Shown: one piece after another, positions 29,859 to 38,717 of the stretch
Numbering within the stretch: the stretch's first letter is position 1
Layout of the letters: each line of letters starts with the position of its first letter
Source: Nitrospirota bacterium
GTDB taxonomy: Bacteria; Nitrospirota; Nitrospiria; SBBL01; JAADHI01
Assembly: GCA_029261135.1 (NCBI GenBank)
Contig: JAJDBX010000057.1
Location: 1-64,000, forward strand
Direction: 5' to 3'
DNA: 64,000 bases
Translations under genes and position numbers: made by a program
Notes under the pieces: generated by a model
Told to the model about the DNA's origin: nothing
Databases searched by the model: none
What the model saw: the letters and a program-made list of their open reading frames with translations, nothing else

Positions 29859-32087
29859 TTATCTGGCGTGCGGCGAGAAAATGGCATTGTCGTGGAAGAG
29901 ATCGTCAAACTGGTAAAACACCTCTCCCGATGCGCGCGGCGCTTCAACCTTTGCAGTGATCGCGCTATTCCCCGAAACGGGGCTGCCATGCGCAAAGGTC
30001 AGGTCGGCCCAGTACCCTTTACTCGGATCAGCCGGGTCGATGAAAAGCGTCCCGTTGTTCGGGTTGATCCATAGAAAAGGTTTCCAAGTCGGCGTCGGGG
30101 CGATAATGTCGCCGCCGTTCGGATTGGGATTCCGAAGAAAGGGCGGAAACCGGAGCTGCGTCGCAGACAGGCCGGAGGGAGGTGGCGGAAAATTCAGCAC
30201 ACCGTGCGGGTTAAACAAGGGATTGATCTGGCCGCAGAACTGACCCATCGGAAAATCGGTGTTGCTGCACATTTTCGCGAGGCCATAACCTTCAGTCAAC
30301 TGACCGATGACCAATCCCTTCGATCCATCCGACTCCTCGAGCCTCTGGCTACTCGGATCGGAAAAGGATGCGCCGATAATAAAAGGCGGCGGATTAAAGC
30401 GGAAATCGCCCTTCCGCGCTCCGGAAGAAAACTGGTAGCCCAGGCGGGCATTCGCCTCCCCATCCTGAAACCCGCTCAGCAAGACCTGATCTTCCACGCG
30501 CGGAAAGACATCCTGCTGCTGAATCACGTCAAAATGCGGACGAAAGCCCCAGCCAGCCCGCCACTGCATTTCGGCCACCTTCGGCGCACCGTAGGTCGGC
30601 TTAAAGTTGAAGAGCTCAACGCTCTGGCTTCCCGCATGACTCAACTCCGAAATATCGTCATGGAGCGGCTTACCAAAATCGACATTCCTGAAATAATGGG
30701 TGTGATTGTCGAGATTGATGACCTTGACCCTCCGCATCTCCCCCTGACCAAAGGCTTCGATTTCTTCGCCGCCCTTCGGGCTGTCCCCGTACATTTCGTT
30801 GTTGGCGTAAACACTCACGAAATCGTAGGGGCCGAATGTCCCATCCGAAACGCCTTCGTCTGAAAGGATTTTCTTTGCTTCGGGCGGAAGCTGACGCTGG
30901 TCTTTCACGAGATCGGCCCACTCCTGCCAGAGGCCCTTTGGCCCGGATTCAGACTCATTCATCATCACGAACACCTCCACCGGAGATGCGCCACCCATCA
31001 CGGCCAATACGACCTCGTACATCTTTTTCTCCGGCGCGGCGTCCCCGATGCCCTCGATGCTGAGGGTCTTGTTTCGCATGGCGAAACTTTTTCCCTGCGG
31101 CTCCAGCTCGATCTCGCCGGTGTGGGCGTTTTTGATCTCAAAGATCGGCTGAAGAAAGTGAATCCGCGGAGGATGCTGACGCCACCCCCAAGTGTAAACG
31201 CCGCGCAGCATCCGCAGCGGCGGATGGTCAATCGTGATTTCCGTGACCGTGTCGCCATTGACCGGCACCCATGCGGAATCAAATCCTTTAAAAGGAAAGG
31301 ATACGCTTGTTCTCTGATCGGTCATCACGGTGGTCGGGGAAAATTCTTCGCGGACGAGCGAATAGATTTTGTAATTGACCCGCAAGGTATCGTTTTTATG
31401 GGCCTCGAATGGCACGCGGATCAGGAAAGTGTCGGCGTCGAACTGCCCGTCGTACCAGAGCATGTTCACATCCACTTCCCAGATTTTTCGCGGCACGCCG
31501 TCGATTCCCGGCGCGGTCAGGCCGGTATCACGAATCAACTTCGTTTTGTATTCGCCGGGCAGGTGATCGGCAAGGTAATTGCCCCGGTTGAAGTTGAGTT
31601 GAGCGAAGCCGTCATAAATACGCCCCTTTGTCTCACCCAGGAGAATATTTTTCAACTCACTGGCGGCGGCGCTCATCGCCGCGGCCTCTCCATTTCCGGC
31701 TGCGGCAGAAAGGCCTTGAAGCGCCTTTCTCATGTCGTCATTGGGGCTTGAGACCTGCGTGATCGTCTCGCCCATGAGACTGATCGCGCCTTCGGCGGAA
31801 TCTGAATGGACATCGCCGACGACAAGCAATTGTTCCTCCCCGTCGGTCTGATCCGTGTTGGGAATACGAACCTCGCTCCCGGAGAGCACTGTGAGCACGG
31901 GTTCAAGTACGCCCGGATTGTTCGGCCCGCCATAGGGGGCATGGGGAGCCGATTTTTGCAAGACCGAAGTTTCTGATACCGGAGTTGCGGTTGAGGCGGC
32001 GGAACCCCCGCCGCCGCTACAGGCTGTCAATGAAATGGCGCCAATGACGCCGATAAAATAAAGCCCTTTATTTAAGTATGCTTCCAT
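29859..32087 (-). CDS. Large secreted lipoprotein of unknown function, 742 aa
   Basis: Lipobox-like SLTACSGGGGS; ATG preceded by AAGGAGGA; visibly higher GC than neighbours; contains INLDNHTHYFRNVDFGKPLHDD. No family recognised. Confidence 0.8.
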   Translation of the reverse strand: MEAYLNKGLYFIGVIGAISLTACSGGGGSAASTATPVSETSVLQKSAPHAPYGGPNNPGVLEPVLTVLSGSEVRIPNTDQTDGEEQLLVVGDVHSDSAEGAISLMGETITQVSSPNDDMRKALQGLSAAAGNGEAAAMSAAASELKNILLGETKGRIYDGFAQLNFNRGNYLADHLPGEYKTKLIRDTGLTAPGIDGVPRKIWEVDVNMLWYDGQFDADTFLIRVPFEAHKNDTLRVNYKIYSLVREEFSPTTVMTDQRTSVSFPFKGFDSAWVPVNGDTVTEITIDHPPLRMLRGVYTWGWRQHPPRIHFLQPIFEIKNAHTGEIELEPQGKSFAMRNKTLSIEGIGDAAPEKKMYEVVLAVMGGASPVEVFVMMNESESGPKGLWQEWADLVKDQRQLPPEAKKILSDEGVSDGTFGPYDFVSVYANNEMYGDSPKGGEEIEAFGQGEMRRVKVINLDNHTHYFRNVDFGKPLHDDISELSHAGSQSVELFNFKPTYGAPKVAEMQWRAGWGFRPHFDVIQQQDVFPRVEDQVLLSGFQDGEANARLGYQFSSGARKGDFRFNPPPFIIGASFSDPSSQRLEESDGSKGLVIGQLTEGYGLAKMCSNTDFPMGQFCGQINPLFNPHGVLNFPPPPSGLSATQLRFPPFLRNPNPNGGDIIAPTPTWKPFLWINPNNGTLFIDPADPSKGYWADLTFAHGSPVSGNSAITAKVEAPRASGEVFYQFDDLFHDNAIFSPHAR

Positions 32088-32162
32088 TTATTCCTCCTTG
32101 TTCATTCGCGAAAAATGTGCTGCGCATAATCGTTTCCTTCATTTTCTGGAAACATGTCGTTT

Positions 32163-32217
32163 AATATAAGGAAGGCTTATGAAGCCGATGTGAAGGAGAT
32201 ATGAAGATTTTATGAAG
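32163..32217 (-). promoter_or_regulatory. Candidate OmpR/PhoB-type operator-promoter: four 7-bp direct repeats at 11-bp spacing plus a -10-like element
   Basis: Reverse strand CTTCATA-aaat-CTTCATA-tctc-CTTCACA-tcgg-CTTCATA, 9 nt, then TATATT (32168-32163). Plus-strand repeat starts are 32178, 32189, 32200, 32211. Confidence 0.75.
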
Positions 32218-32364
32218 ATGACTTAAAAAATTTTCCCAGAGACAAGCATTGGTCCCCGAAAAGCAAACAGAGAATTCGCGTGCCACCCTTGGTGATATTT
32301 TCAATGAAATTCAAAAATCGCCACATCCCACAGCCATCCGCGAATGCGAAGATTTAAGAGGGAT

Positions 32365-33465
32365 TTAAATGGATTCGGAGGAAAAAGGAAGCGTGAAGAA
32401 GATGTCCGTGCAACCGGGTCGGCTTTGTGCACCCACCTTGCCGCCATGGGCTTCGATGATTTGCCGAACGATGGCCAATCCAATCCCTGACCCGCCGCTT
32501 TCGCGGGCGCGAGACTTTTCCGCACGGAAAAAACGTTCAAAAATATGAGGACGGTCCTCTTTGGAAATACCCTCCCCGGAATTGCTGAAAGTCACCGCAA
32601 GCTGACCAGCCTCTTCGTGATATTTCACGCCCGCTTCGCCGCCTTTCGGGGTATATTGCAGGATGTTTTCGACCAGATTTTGAATCACCTGCGTCATCTG
32701 GCCGTGATCGGCTAACACGGGCATCGGTTTTAAATTGGCATCAAATTGGATATTTTTCTGCGCCATGCGCTCCCGCGCTGGTCTTAAAACGCCGAGAATG
32801 ACCGCCGAAAAATCAAATGATTCTTTTTTCAAAGTAGAAACATTTTTATCGACTAGCGAAAGACGGTGGAGGGCCTCAACCAAGTGGACGAGCCTTAAGA
32901 TCTCTTCTTGAAGCGAACGAACCGTGTCTTTCGACAAGGGGATCAGGCCGTCCTGTATCGCCTCAAGTTCCCCCTTAAGATTATTGAGCGGCGTCCGAAG
33001 CTCATGCGCCACATTCGCGACCAATTCCTTCCGCATCGCCTCGATTCGCGCAAGGCTTTCCAGCATCCGATTAAAGGCCTTTCCCAATTTACCAACCTCG
33101 TCGCGGGTCAGCACCGTAACGCGCCTGGAGTAGTCCCCTTCAGAGAGCCGGAGCGCAATCGCGGTCATCTCTGTCAGAGAGCGCAAAACCCTTTTCGTCA
33201 TAAAATAGGAGAGAAGTGTGACGACCCCTAAGCCGAGTACCCCGGATATGAGGAGGAACTGATGAGTGGCCTTCAGGAATATCTGGTGAAGGATTTCGGG
33301 TTCGATCTGATAGGCCTGCATCAGACTCATAAAATAGGCCGATGCAAAGTAGTTGATCACCTCCCAGATGAGAAGGATTGTGAGGCCGACCCCCAGAAGA
33401 TTGACTAAAACGAGTTTCCAAATCAGGCTTACTTTAGGCTGATCCAAGACATTCCTCCGCGTCAT
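32365..33465 (-). CDS. Membrane sensor histidine kinase (HAMP, HisKA, HATPase_c)
   Basis: TM helices, HAMP (RVLRSLTEMTAIALRLSEGDYSRRV), H-box ELVANVAHELRTPLNNLKGELE, G-box GGSGIGLAIVRQIIEAHGG. Start taken as the ATG of MTRRNVLDQPK. Confidence 0.93.
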   Translation of the reverse strand: MTRRNVLDQPKVSLIWKLVLVNLLGVGLTILLIWEVINYFASAYFMSLMQAYQIEPEILHQIFLKATHQFLLISGVLGLGVVTLLSYFMTKRVLRSLTEMTAIALRLSEGDYSRRVTVLTRDEVGKLGKAFNRMLESLARIEAMRKELVANVAHELRTPLNNLKGELEAIQDGLIPLSKDTVRSLQEEILRLVHLVEALHRLSLVDKNVSTLKKESFDFSAVILGVLRPARERMAQKNIQFDANLKPMPVLADHGQMTQVIQNLVENILQYTPKGGEAGVKYHEEAGQLAVTFSNSGEGISKEDRPHIFERFFRAEKSRARESGGSGIGLAIVRQIIEAHGGKVGAQSRPGCTDIFFTLPFSSESI

Positions 33466-34159
33466 CCAAGAATCGATAGCCGATCCCGTGAATGGTCCTG
33501 ATATAGCAGGGTTTTCCGGGGTTCGGTTCAATCTTCTCACGGATGTTCCGTATATGAACGTCAATCGTGCGATCCAGGACAACGACTTCGCCATTCGGGT
33601 AGATACTGTCGAGGAGTACCTGCCGCGAGAAAACATGGCCGGGCGATCCTATCAGTGTTTGTAAAATTTTAAATTCAATATGTGTGAGCGAAACCAGAAC
33701 CCCGCCGCGTGTCACCTTATATTTCTGAAGATCCACCTTTAAATTGCCAAAGGTATGGGATACAGGAGGAGAAGGCTCTCCCTGTTTCATTCTCCGTAAA
33801 ATAGCCTTGATCCGTGCGATGACTTCCCGTGGACTGAAGGGCTTCACAACATAATCGTCGGCCCCTACGGAGAAACCAGCCAAGCGATCCTCCTCCTCAA
33901 TTTTTGCCGTGATCATCATGATAGGGACTTCCGATTGAAGCCGGATCCGGTCACACACCGTAATGCCGTCGAGCCGGGGAATCATGAGATCGAGAATAAT
34001 AAAGCCCGGTCGATGTCTCTCCCATAAAGAAAGTGCTTCTATCCCGTCAGTGGACATCAAGGTTTTAAAACCTTCTTTTTTCAAATAAAGGGCTAATAAG
34101 GCTGAGGTCTTACGATCGTCTTCAACAATCAGAACAAGGGCGCGTGATAAAGGATTCAA
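33434..34159 (-). CDS. OmpR-family DNA-binding response regulator
   Basis: Receiver (IVEDDRKT, FIILDLMIPRLDG, VVKPFSPREV) plus winged helix (VSLTHIEFKILQTLIGSPGHVFSRQVLLDSIYPNGEVVVLDRTIDVHIRNIREKIEPNPGKPCYIRTIHGIGYRF). Confidence 0.95.
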   Translation of the reverse strand: MNPLSRALVLIVEDDRKTSALLALYLKKEGFKTLMSTDGIEALSLWERHRPGFIILDLMIPRLDGITVCDRIRLQSEVPIMMITAKIEEEDRLAGFSVGADDYVVKPFSPREVIARIKAILRRMKQGEPSPPVSHTFGNLKVDLQKYKVTRGGVLVSLTHIEFKILQTLIGSPGHVFSRQVLLDSIYPNGEVVVLDRTIDVHIRNIREKIEPNPGKPCYIRTIHGIGYRFLDDAEECLGSA

Positions 34160-34488
34160 AAAAATACCTCGGGAATAGGGAGTGTCATGCCATGCGAGAA
34201 AAATTATCGTAAATACGGTTGGAATAATGTAGGTCAGAATACAATCAGAGTCATTTCTCTCTCACTTCTCCATTATCTTGCGTAAAAAGAAATGTCAGAC
34301 CGTAAAGATTTTGCCCTCCATATTACTCTTAAAATAAATAATCCCCACCGCTTGAGGTTGTCTGACAATTATCTTCACAGTGGGTATATTTTCATAAAAC
34401 CTCATATTCGAGACCCATTTTGCCAACGATAAACCATTGAAAAAGTCTGTTGATGATCTTGCTGTTCACGGGTTTTCTCTCTATTTCT

Positions 34489-35170
34489 GGCTCTGCTGCA
34501 AAAAATCTGAAGATATGAGCAGAATTTATTTTTTTCAATGGAGAGCGATAGATGTCTGATTTTAAATGGTGGCATTTTCGTGGTGAAATTATTCTGGGCT
34601 GCGTTCGCTGGTATTGTGAATATCGGATCAGCTATCGTGATCTGGAAGAAATGATCTCAGAGCACGGTCTCGATATTAATCACACAAGGCTCTATCACAG
34701 GGTTCAACACTAGGCTCCTTAAATGGAAAAGCGCTTTCTATCTTTCATCCATCGGAATACGAATGCCGCCAAAAAGTTTTTGGGAAAAGCCTTGCGTGAG
34801 CTAAACCGCCATCATCAATACAGATAAAGCCTCAACTTATGGACGGCCATTGCTGAATTGAAAGAGAAAAAGGTGTGTCCTAAGAACTTATTTCACCGAC
34901 AAGTCAAATATCTCAACAATATCATCGAAGTGGATCTCGGTAAATTGAAACGCTTCATCAACCCTGTTCGCAGGATCAAATCGATGAAGACCGCTTATGC
35001 CACCATGAAAGGGTTTGAACTTATGAGAATACTAGAAAAAGGGCAGATGAAGTCCTGGATCTCTGGGCGAGAGTGAACAGCTGAGATCCCTCTGATTAAA
35101 AGACAATTTGGGATTTTTAAGGACTAATTGGCTTATGGTGAAGTTCACTACATTTTTTTGCAACAGAGCC
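34489..35170 (+). mobile_element. IS6-family element remnant, copy 1 (internally deleted)
   Basis: Ends GGCTCTGCTGCAAAAAA and TTTTTTTGCAACAGAGCC; fragments MSDFKWWHFRGEIILGCVRWYCEYRISYRDLEEMISEHGLDINHTRLYHRVQ and CPKNLFHRQVKYLNNIIEVDLGKLKRFINPVRRIKSMKTAYATMKGFELM. Confidence 0.92.
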
Positions 35171-35395
35171 ACAAAATGCCTATCTTGAGCGATATAACCG
35201 AACCGTGCGACATAAATGGTTAGAAATGCACGAACACCGATCAATCGAACATGCACAGGAGGAGGCAACAAAATAGCTCTGGATATATAATAACGACCAG
35301 CCTATTATGGCCATCGGAAATATTACGCCAGCAGCTATGAAGCTGGCTACAGTAAACAAACCACAACCCTCTACTCTAAACCCCTGTTAACTTTG
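35171..35395 (+). mobile_element. IS3-family orfB C-terminal remnant abutting IS6 copy 1
   Basis: AYLERYNRTVRHKWLEMHEHRSIEHAQEEATK*LWIYNNDQPIMAIGNITPAAMKLATVNKPQPSTLNPC: DDE C-terminus with an internal amber codon. Confidence 0.82.
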
Positions 35396-35725
35396 GGGGG
35401 ATTACCTATTGGTTTCGATCCCTATTTTCTATATCTACTTGCAATAAGCCTAGATTGACTCTATAATTAACGCCAATGAGTTCACAGCCGCGCATCGCGC
35501 GCTTCTCTCAGATAACTAGCTCAGAACTCCTTTATTGACATAAAAAATTCATGGAATGCGGGGAGTAGATCAGTAAATTATTGACATTTTATCTATTTAT
35601 AGTATTTGGTTTGATTTCTGCTGCTGGAGGAGATTCCTCCTTTGACTTCCCTCTTAAATCATCAAAGTAGGGGGAATGCCGCAACAATCAAGGCAAATAA
35701 CCCAATCGAAAGGAAAAATCAGATA

Positions 35726-36322
35726 ATGAAGTTGAAATTATTTAGAATGACCGGCGTGGCAATTATTAACGTAACGATTCTCGCCTTACTTGTAGTAACG
35801 ACTATCGGCAGCAGTTTAGCTTTTGCCCAATTTGCGACGCTTGACCCTAGTCTGGAAGTATTTCGTATCCGTTGTCAAATTGATCAGGATATTGATCTTG
35901 CCACAGGTCTGACGGTGCCTAAAGTTCAAATTCAGGCGAAGGCCCGCGCAGATTCACTGGATGGGCAAGCAGTTGGTATCATGGTTGAAAACGTTTCGAG
36001 GGTATTACCGCCTTTGCCATCCGTAGTCAACACTGTATTTGAACTGGGTACCGCAACAGCGGACTGGGATACCTTCCCGGACCCAGCTTCTCTCACTCCG
36101 GTAACGGTTATCTCTGGTGACTTCGTTTCGGCAGATGAGATTATAAAAATCACCGTCCAAGTAACAAGTACAGGTCAAACTGTTGCCGAAACAGGGACAT
36201 GTGCAGATAAGACATCCGCCCAATTCAAACAGGACACCAAAAATCTCTGTACGATGGAGAAATTCCTCCGAGGCAAATGTAAATCCGGCGATACCCTGCC
36301 AGACGGCACAATTATGCCATAG
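35726..36322 (+). CDS. Small secreted protein of unknown function lying between two IS6 remnants
   Basis: From ATG 35726: MKLKLFRMTGVAIINVTILALLVVTTIGSSLAFAQ signal peptide; beta-rich mature part (VQIQAKARADSLDGQAVGIMVENVSRVLPP). Followed by a strong terminator. Confidence 0.7.
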   Translation: MKLKLFRMTGVAIINVTILALLVVTTIGSSLAFAQFATLDPSLEVFRIRCQIDQDIDLATGLTVPKVQIQAKARADSLDGQAVGIMVENVSRVLPPLPSVVNTVFELGTATADWDTFPDPASLTPVTVISGDFVSADEIIKITVQVTSTGQTVAETGTCADKTSAQFKQDTKNLCTMEKFLRGKCKSGDTLPDGTIMP

Positions 36323-36392
36323 GGTATTCGCTGGGGAGATGAAGGACAGAGTAAACCCTTCATCCCATCCTTAATCAGAGTACCAAAACTTA

Positions 36393-36427
36393 GTGGGGGA
36401 ATGCGGATGCATTCTCCCACTTTTTGT
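36393..36427 (+). terminator. Strong intrinsic terminator
   Basis: GTGGGGGAATGC-ggat-GCATTCTCCCAC followed by TTTTTGTTT. Confidence 0.85.
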
Positions 36428-36430
36428 TTA

Positions 36431-36522
36431 TGAGGTGGTCGAGTTTTAGTGGACACATTCTTAAGATTGAATTATGAATCGTAGAGGAGCTGTTCAATGC
36501 GAAGAAATCACACAAAAGAATT
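36431..36522 (+). mobile_element. Possible IS3-family left end and start of orfA, cut off by IS6 copy 2
   Basis: tgaggtggtcgagttttagtggacacattcttaag resembles an IS3-family left end; ATGCGAAGAAATCACACAAAAGAA (MRRNHTKE) then runs into the IS6 end. Confidence 0.45.
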
Positions 36523-37292
36523 GGCTCTGCCGCAAAAAATCTGAAGATATGAGCAGAATTTATTTTTTTCAATGGAGAGCGATAGATGTCTGATTTCAAA
36601 TGGCGGCATTTTCGTGGTGAAATTATTCTGGGCTGCGTTCGCTGGTATTGTAAATATGTGATCAGCTATCGTGATCTGGAAAAAATGATCTTGGAACGCG
36701 GTCTCGATGTTGATCACACAAGGTTCTATCGACGGGTTCAACACTAGGCTCCTCAAATGGAAAAGTGCTTGCGTTATTTCTGGAAACCGACTTTGGGATT
36801 TAGCTGGCGTGTTGATGAGACCTAATCATAAGTAAAAGGCCATTGGATCTATTTACATCGTGTTGTCGATAAACAAGGAGACACAATCGATTTCTATCTT
36901 TCATCCACCCGTAATACGAAGGCAGCAAGAAGTTTTAGGGAAAGGCCTTGCGGGGGATAAAAGACCGGGCAAAAACCGCGCACAATCAATAAGATCTGTC
37001 CTAAGAACCTATTTCACCCGCAAGTCAAATATCTCAACAATATTATCGAAGCGGATCACGAGAAATTGAAACGATTGATCAAGCCCACTCGCGGGTTCAA
37101 ATCGATGAAGACCGTTTATGCCACGATTAAGGGATTTGAAGTCATGAGAATGTTCAACTTAGGGCAGATGAATGCCTGGACTTCTGAGCAAGGTTTAAGA
37201 GCTGAAATCCGTTTGATTGAAAGACAGTTTGGGATTTTCACGGCCTAAACGGCTTATGTTGAAGACCACTACATTTTTTTTACAACAGAGCC
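36523..37292 (+). mobile_element. IS6-family element remnant, copy 2 (multiple stops/frameshifts)
   Basis: Ends GGCTCTGCCGCAAAAAAT and TTTTTTTACAACAGAGCC; MSDFKWRHFRGEIILGCVRWYCKYVISYRDLEKMILERGLDVDHTRFYRRVQH ... FWKPTLGFSWRVDET*SKVKGHWIYLHRVVDKQGDTIDFYLSSTRNTKAA ... CPKNLFHPQVKYLNNIIEADHEKLKRLIKPTRGFKSMKTVYATIKGFEVM. Confidence 0.93.
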
Positions 37293-37452
37293 GTTTCTGA
37301 GTTTATAGGGTTTAATCACTCTTTTTTTTCTCATCCTCCTCATGCACATCAGGCGCATCGATTTTACACATTTGTGATCTTTTTGTGACCGACACTTGAA
37401 ACCTATTTGTCATAGTAAGGTCATCACAGTATGATATTAGATAAGGAGAAAG

Positions 37453-38082
37453 GTGATGGAACTCAAAACAAAAAAATGGACGTTAATAAGCCTGCTGGTT
37501 TTCTCAGTATTAATACTTGGGACTCGCACCGCAAGAAGTGAAAAAGTGATGGGCGCACTTGAAACAGCGACCTTTGGCGGAGGATGTTTCTGGTGCACAG
37601 AACATGCCTTTGATGAAGTGACAGGGGTGATATCGACCACCTCGGGCTACACCGACGGCCACACGGAAAACCCGAGCTATCGCGAGGTTTCTTCCGGAGA
37701 AACCGGGCATGTCGAGGTGGTGCAAGTGGTTTTCGACCCCAACAAAGTCAGTTATGAAACCCTGCTCGATGTGTTTTGGCGTAATATTGATCCCACAGTA
37801 AAAGATCAACAATTCTGCGATCATGGGGATCAGTATCGGAGCGCGATTTTTTATCATTCTGAACAACAAAAAGAGCTCGCATGGACTTCAAAAGAACAGT
37901 TAGAAAAAGAGAAGCCCTTTAACGATCCTATTTTTACTGAAGTGACAAAAGCTTCAACCTTTTATCCAGCCGAAGAATACCATCAAGATTTCCATCACAA
38001 AAATCCAATTCGATATAAAGTGTACCGCTTCAGCTGTGGTCGGGATCAACGCTTGAAAGTGCTCTGGGGCGCTGAAAAATGA
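37453..38082 (+). CDS. msrA: Peptide methionine sulfoxide reductase MsrA, exported
   Basis: Signal peptide; ATFGGGCFWCTEHAFDEVTGVISTTSGYTDG, YHQDFHHKNP. Confidence 0.95.
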   Translation: MMELKTKKWTLISLLVFSVLILGTRTARSEKVMGALETATFGGGCFWCTEHAFDEVTGVISTTSGYTDGHTENPSYREVSSGETGHVEVVQVVFDPNKVSYETLLDVFWRNIDPTVKDQQFCDHGDQYRSAIFYHSEQQKELAWTSKEQLEKEKPFNDPIFTEVTKASTFYPAEEYHQDFHHKNPIRYKVYRFSCGRDQRLKVLWGAEK

Positions 38083-38573
38083 ATCGGAGAATTTTTATAC
38101 TCAGGGCGGCGGGATTTTTGACCATGCTCATGACGGCCCCGCATCTATTGGCAAAAACCACACGAACACGCATTCAAAAAATAGTCAAAACTAAAAAGGA
38201 ATGGCTTAAGCTCTTGTCTGCTGAGCAATATCACATACTACGTGAAGAAGGGACTGAGCGGAAATTCTCAAGTCCGCTCAACAAAGAATATCGTGAGGGA
38301 ATATACCTTTGTGCGGGTTGTGACCTTGAACTATTTACATCTGAAACAAAATATGACAGCAAAACTGGTTGGCCCAGCTTTTTTGACGCGATCGAAGGAC
38401 ATCTCGAAACCCAACTCGACTTCAAACTCATACTGCCTCGCACAGAATATCATTGCGCCCGCTGTGAAGGACATCAAGGCCACATCTTCAAGGACGGGCC
38501 AGAACCCTCGGGGAAACGCTGGTGTAACAATGGCATCGCACTACGATTTATTCCAGGAAAAACTTCTTCTTAA
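38079..38573 (+). CDS. msrB: Peptide methionine sulfoxide reductase MsrB, exported
   Basis: Signal sequence; YLCAGCDLELF, DSKTGWPSFFDAI, YHCARCEGHQGHIFKDGPEPSGKRWCNNGIALRF; 4-bp overlap with msrA. Confidence 0.94.
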   Translation: MNRRIFILRAAGFLTMLMTAPHLLAKTTRTRIQKIVKTKKEWLKLLSAEQYHILREEGTERKFSSPLNKEYREGIYLCAGCDLELFTSETKYDSKTGWPSFFDAIEGHLETQLDFKLILPRTEYHCARCEGHQGHIFKDGPEPSGKRWCNNGIALRFIPGKTSS

Positions 38574-38717
38574 GCCCTGGCGACCCTGATCTCCGCAACA
38601 TCAATGGAAACGCCTCATAAGCCATCCCTGCAAAATCATGAGGATGAGATATAATTAGAACGTTATATTGAAAATAAGGTTAATTTTTATCTCATTCGCT
38701 CGTTAAAACGGAGACCA

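Noticed and set aside
30204-31751. Several long + strand ORFs (219 aa, 209 aa and others) opposite the lipoprotein gene
   Set aside because: They are antisense to the 742-aa lipoprotein in a GC-rich stretch where stop codons are rare; translations have no domain-like character.
34489-37292. Calling this an active composite transposon
   Set aside because: Both transposases are disrupted and I see no convincing 8-bp target-site duplication, so only a decayed bracket is supported.
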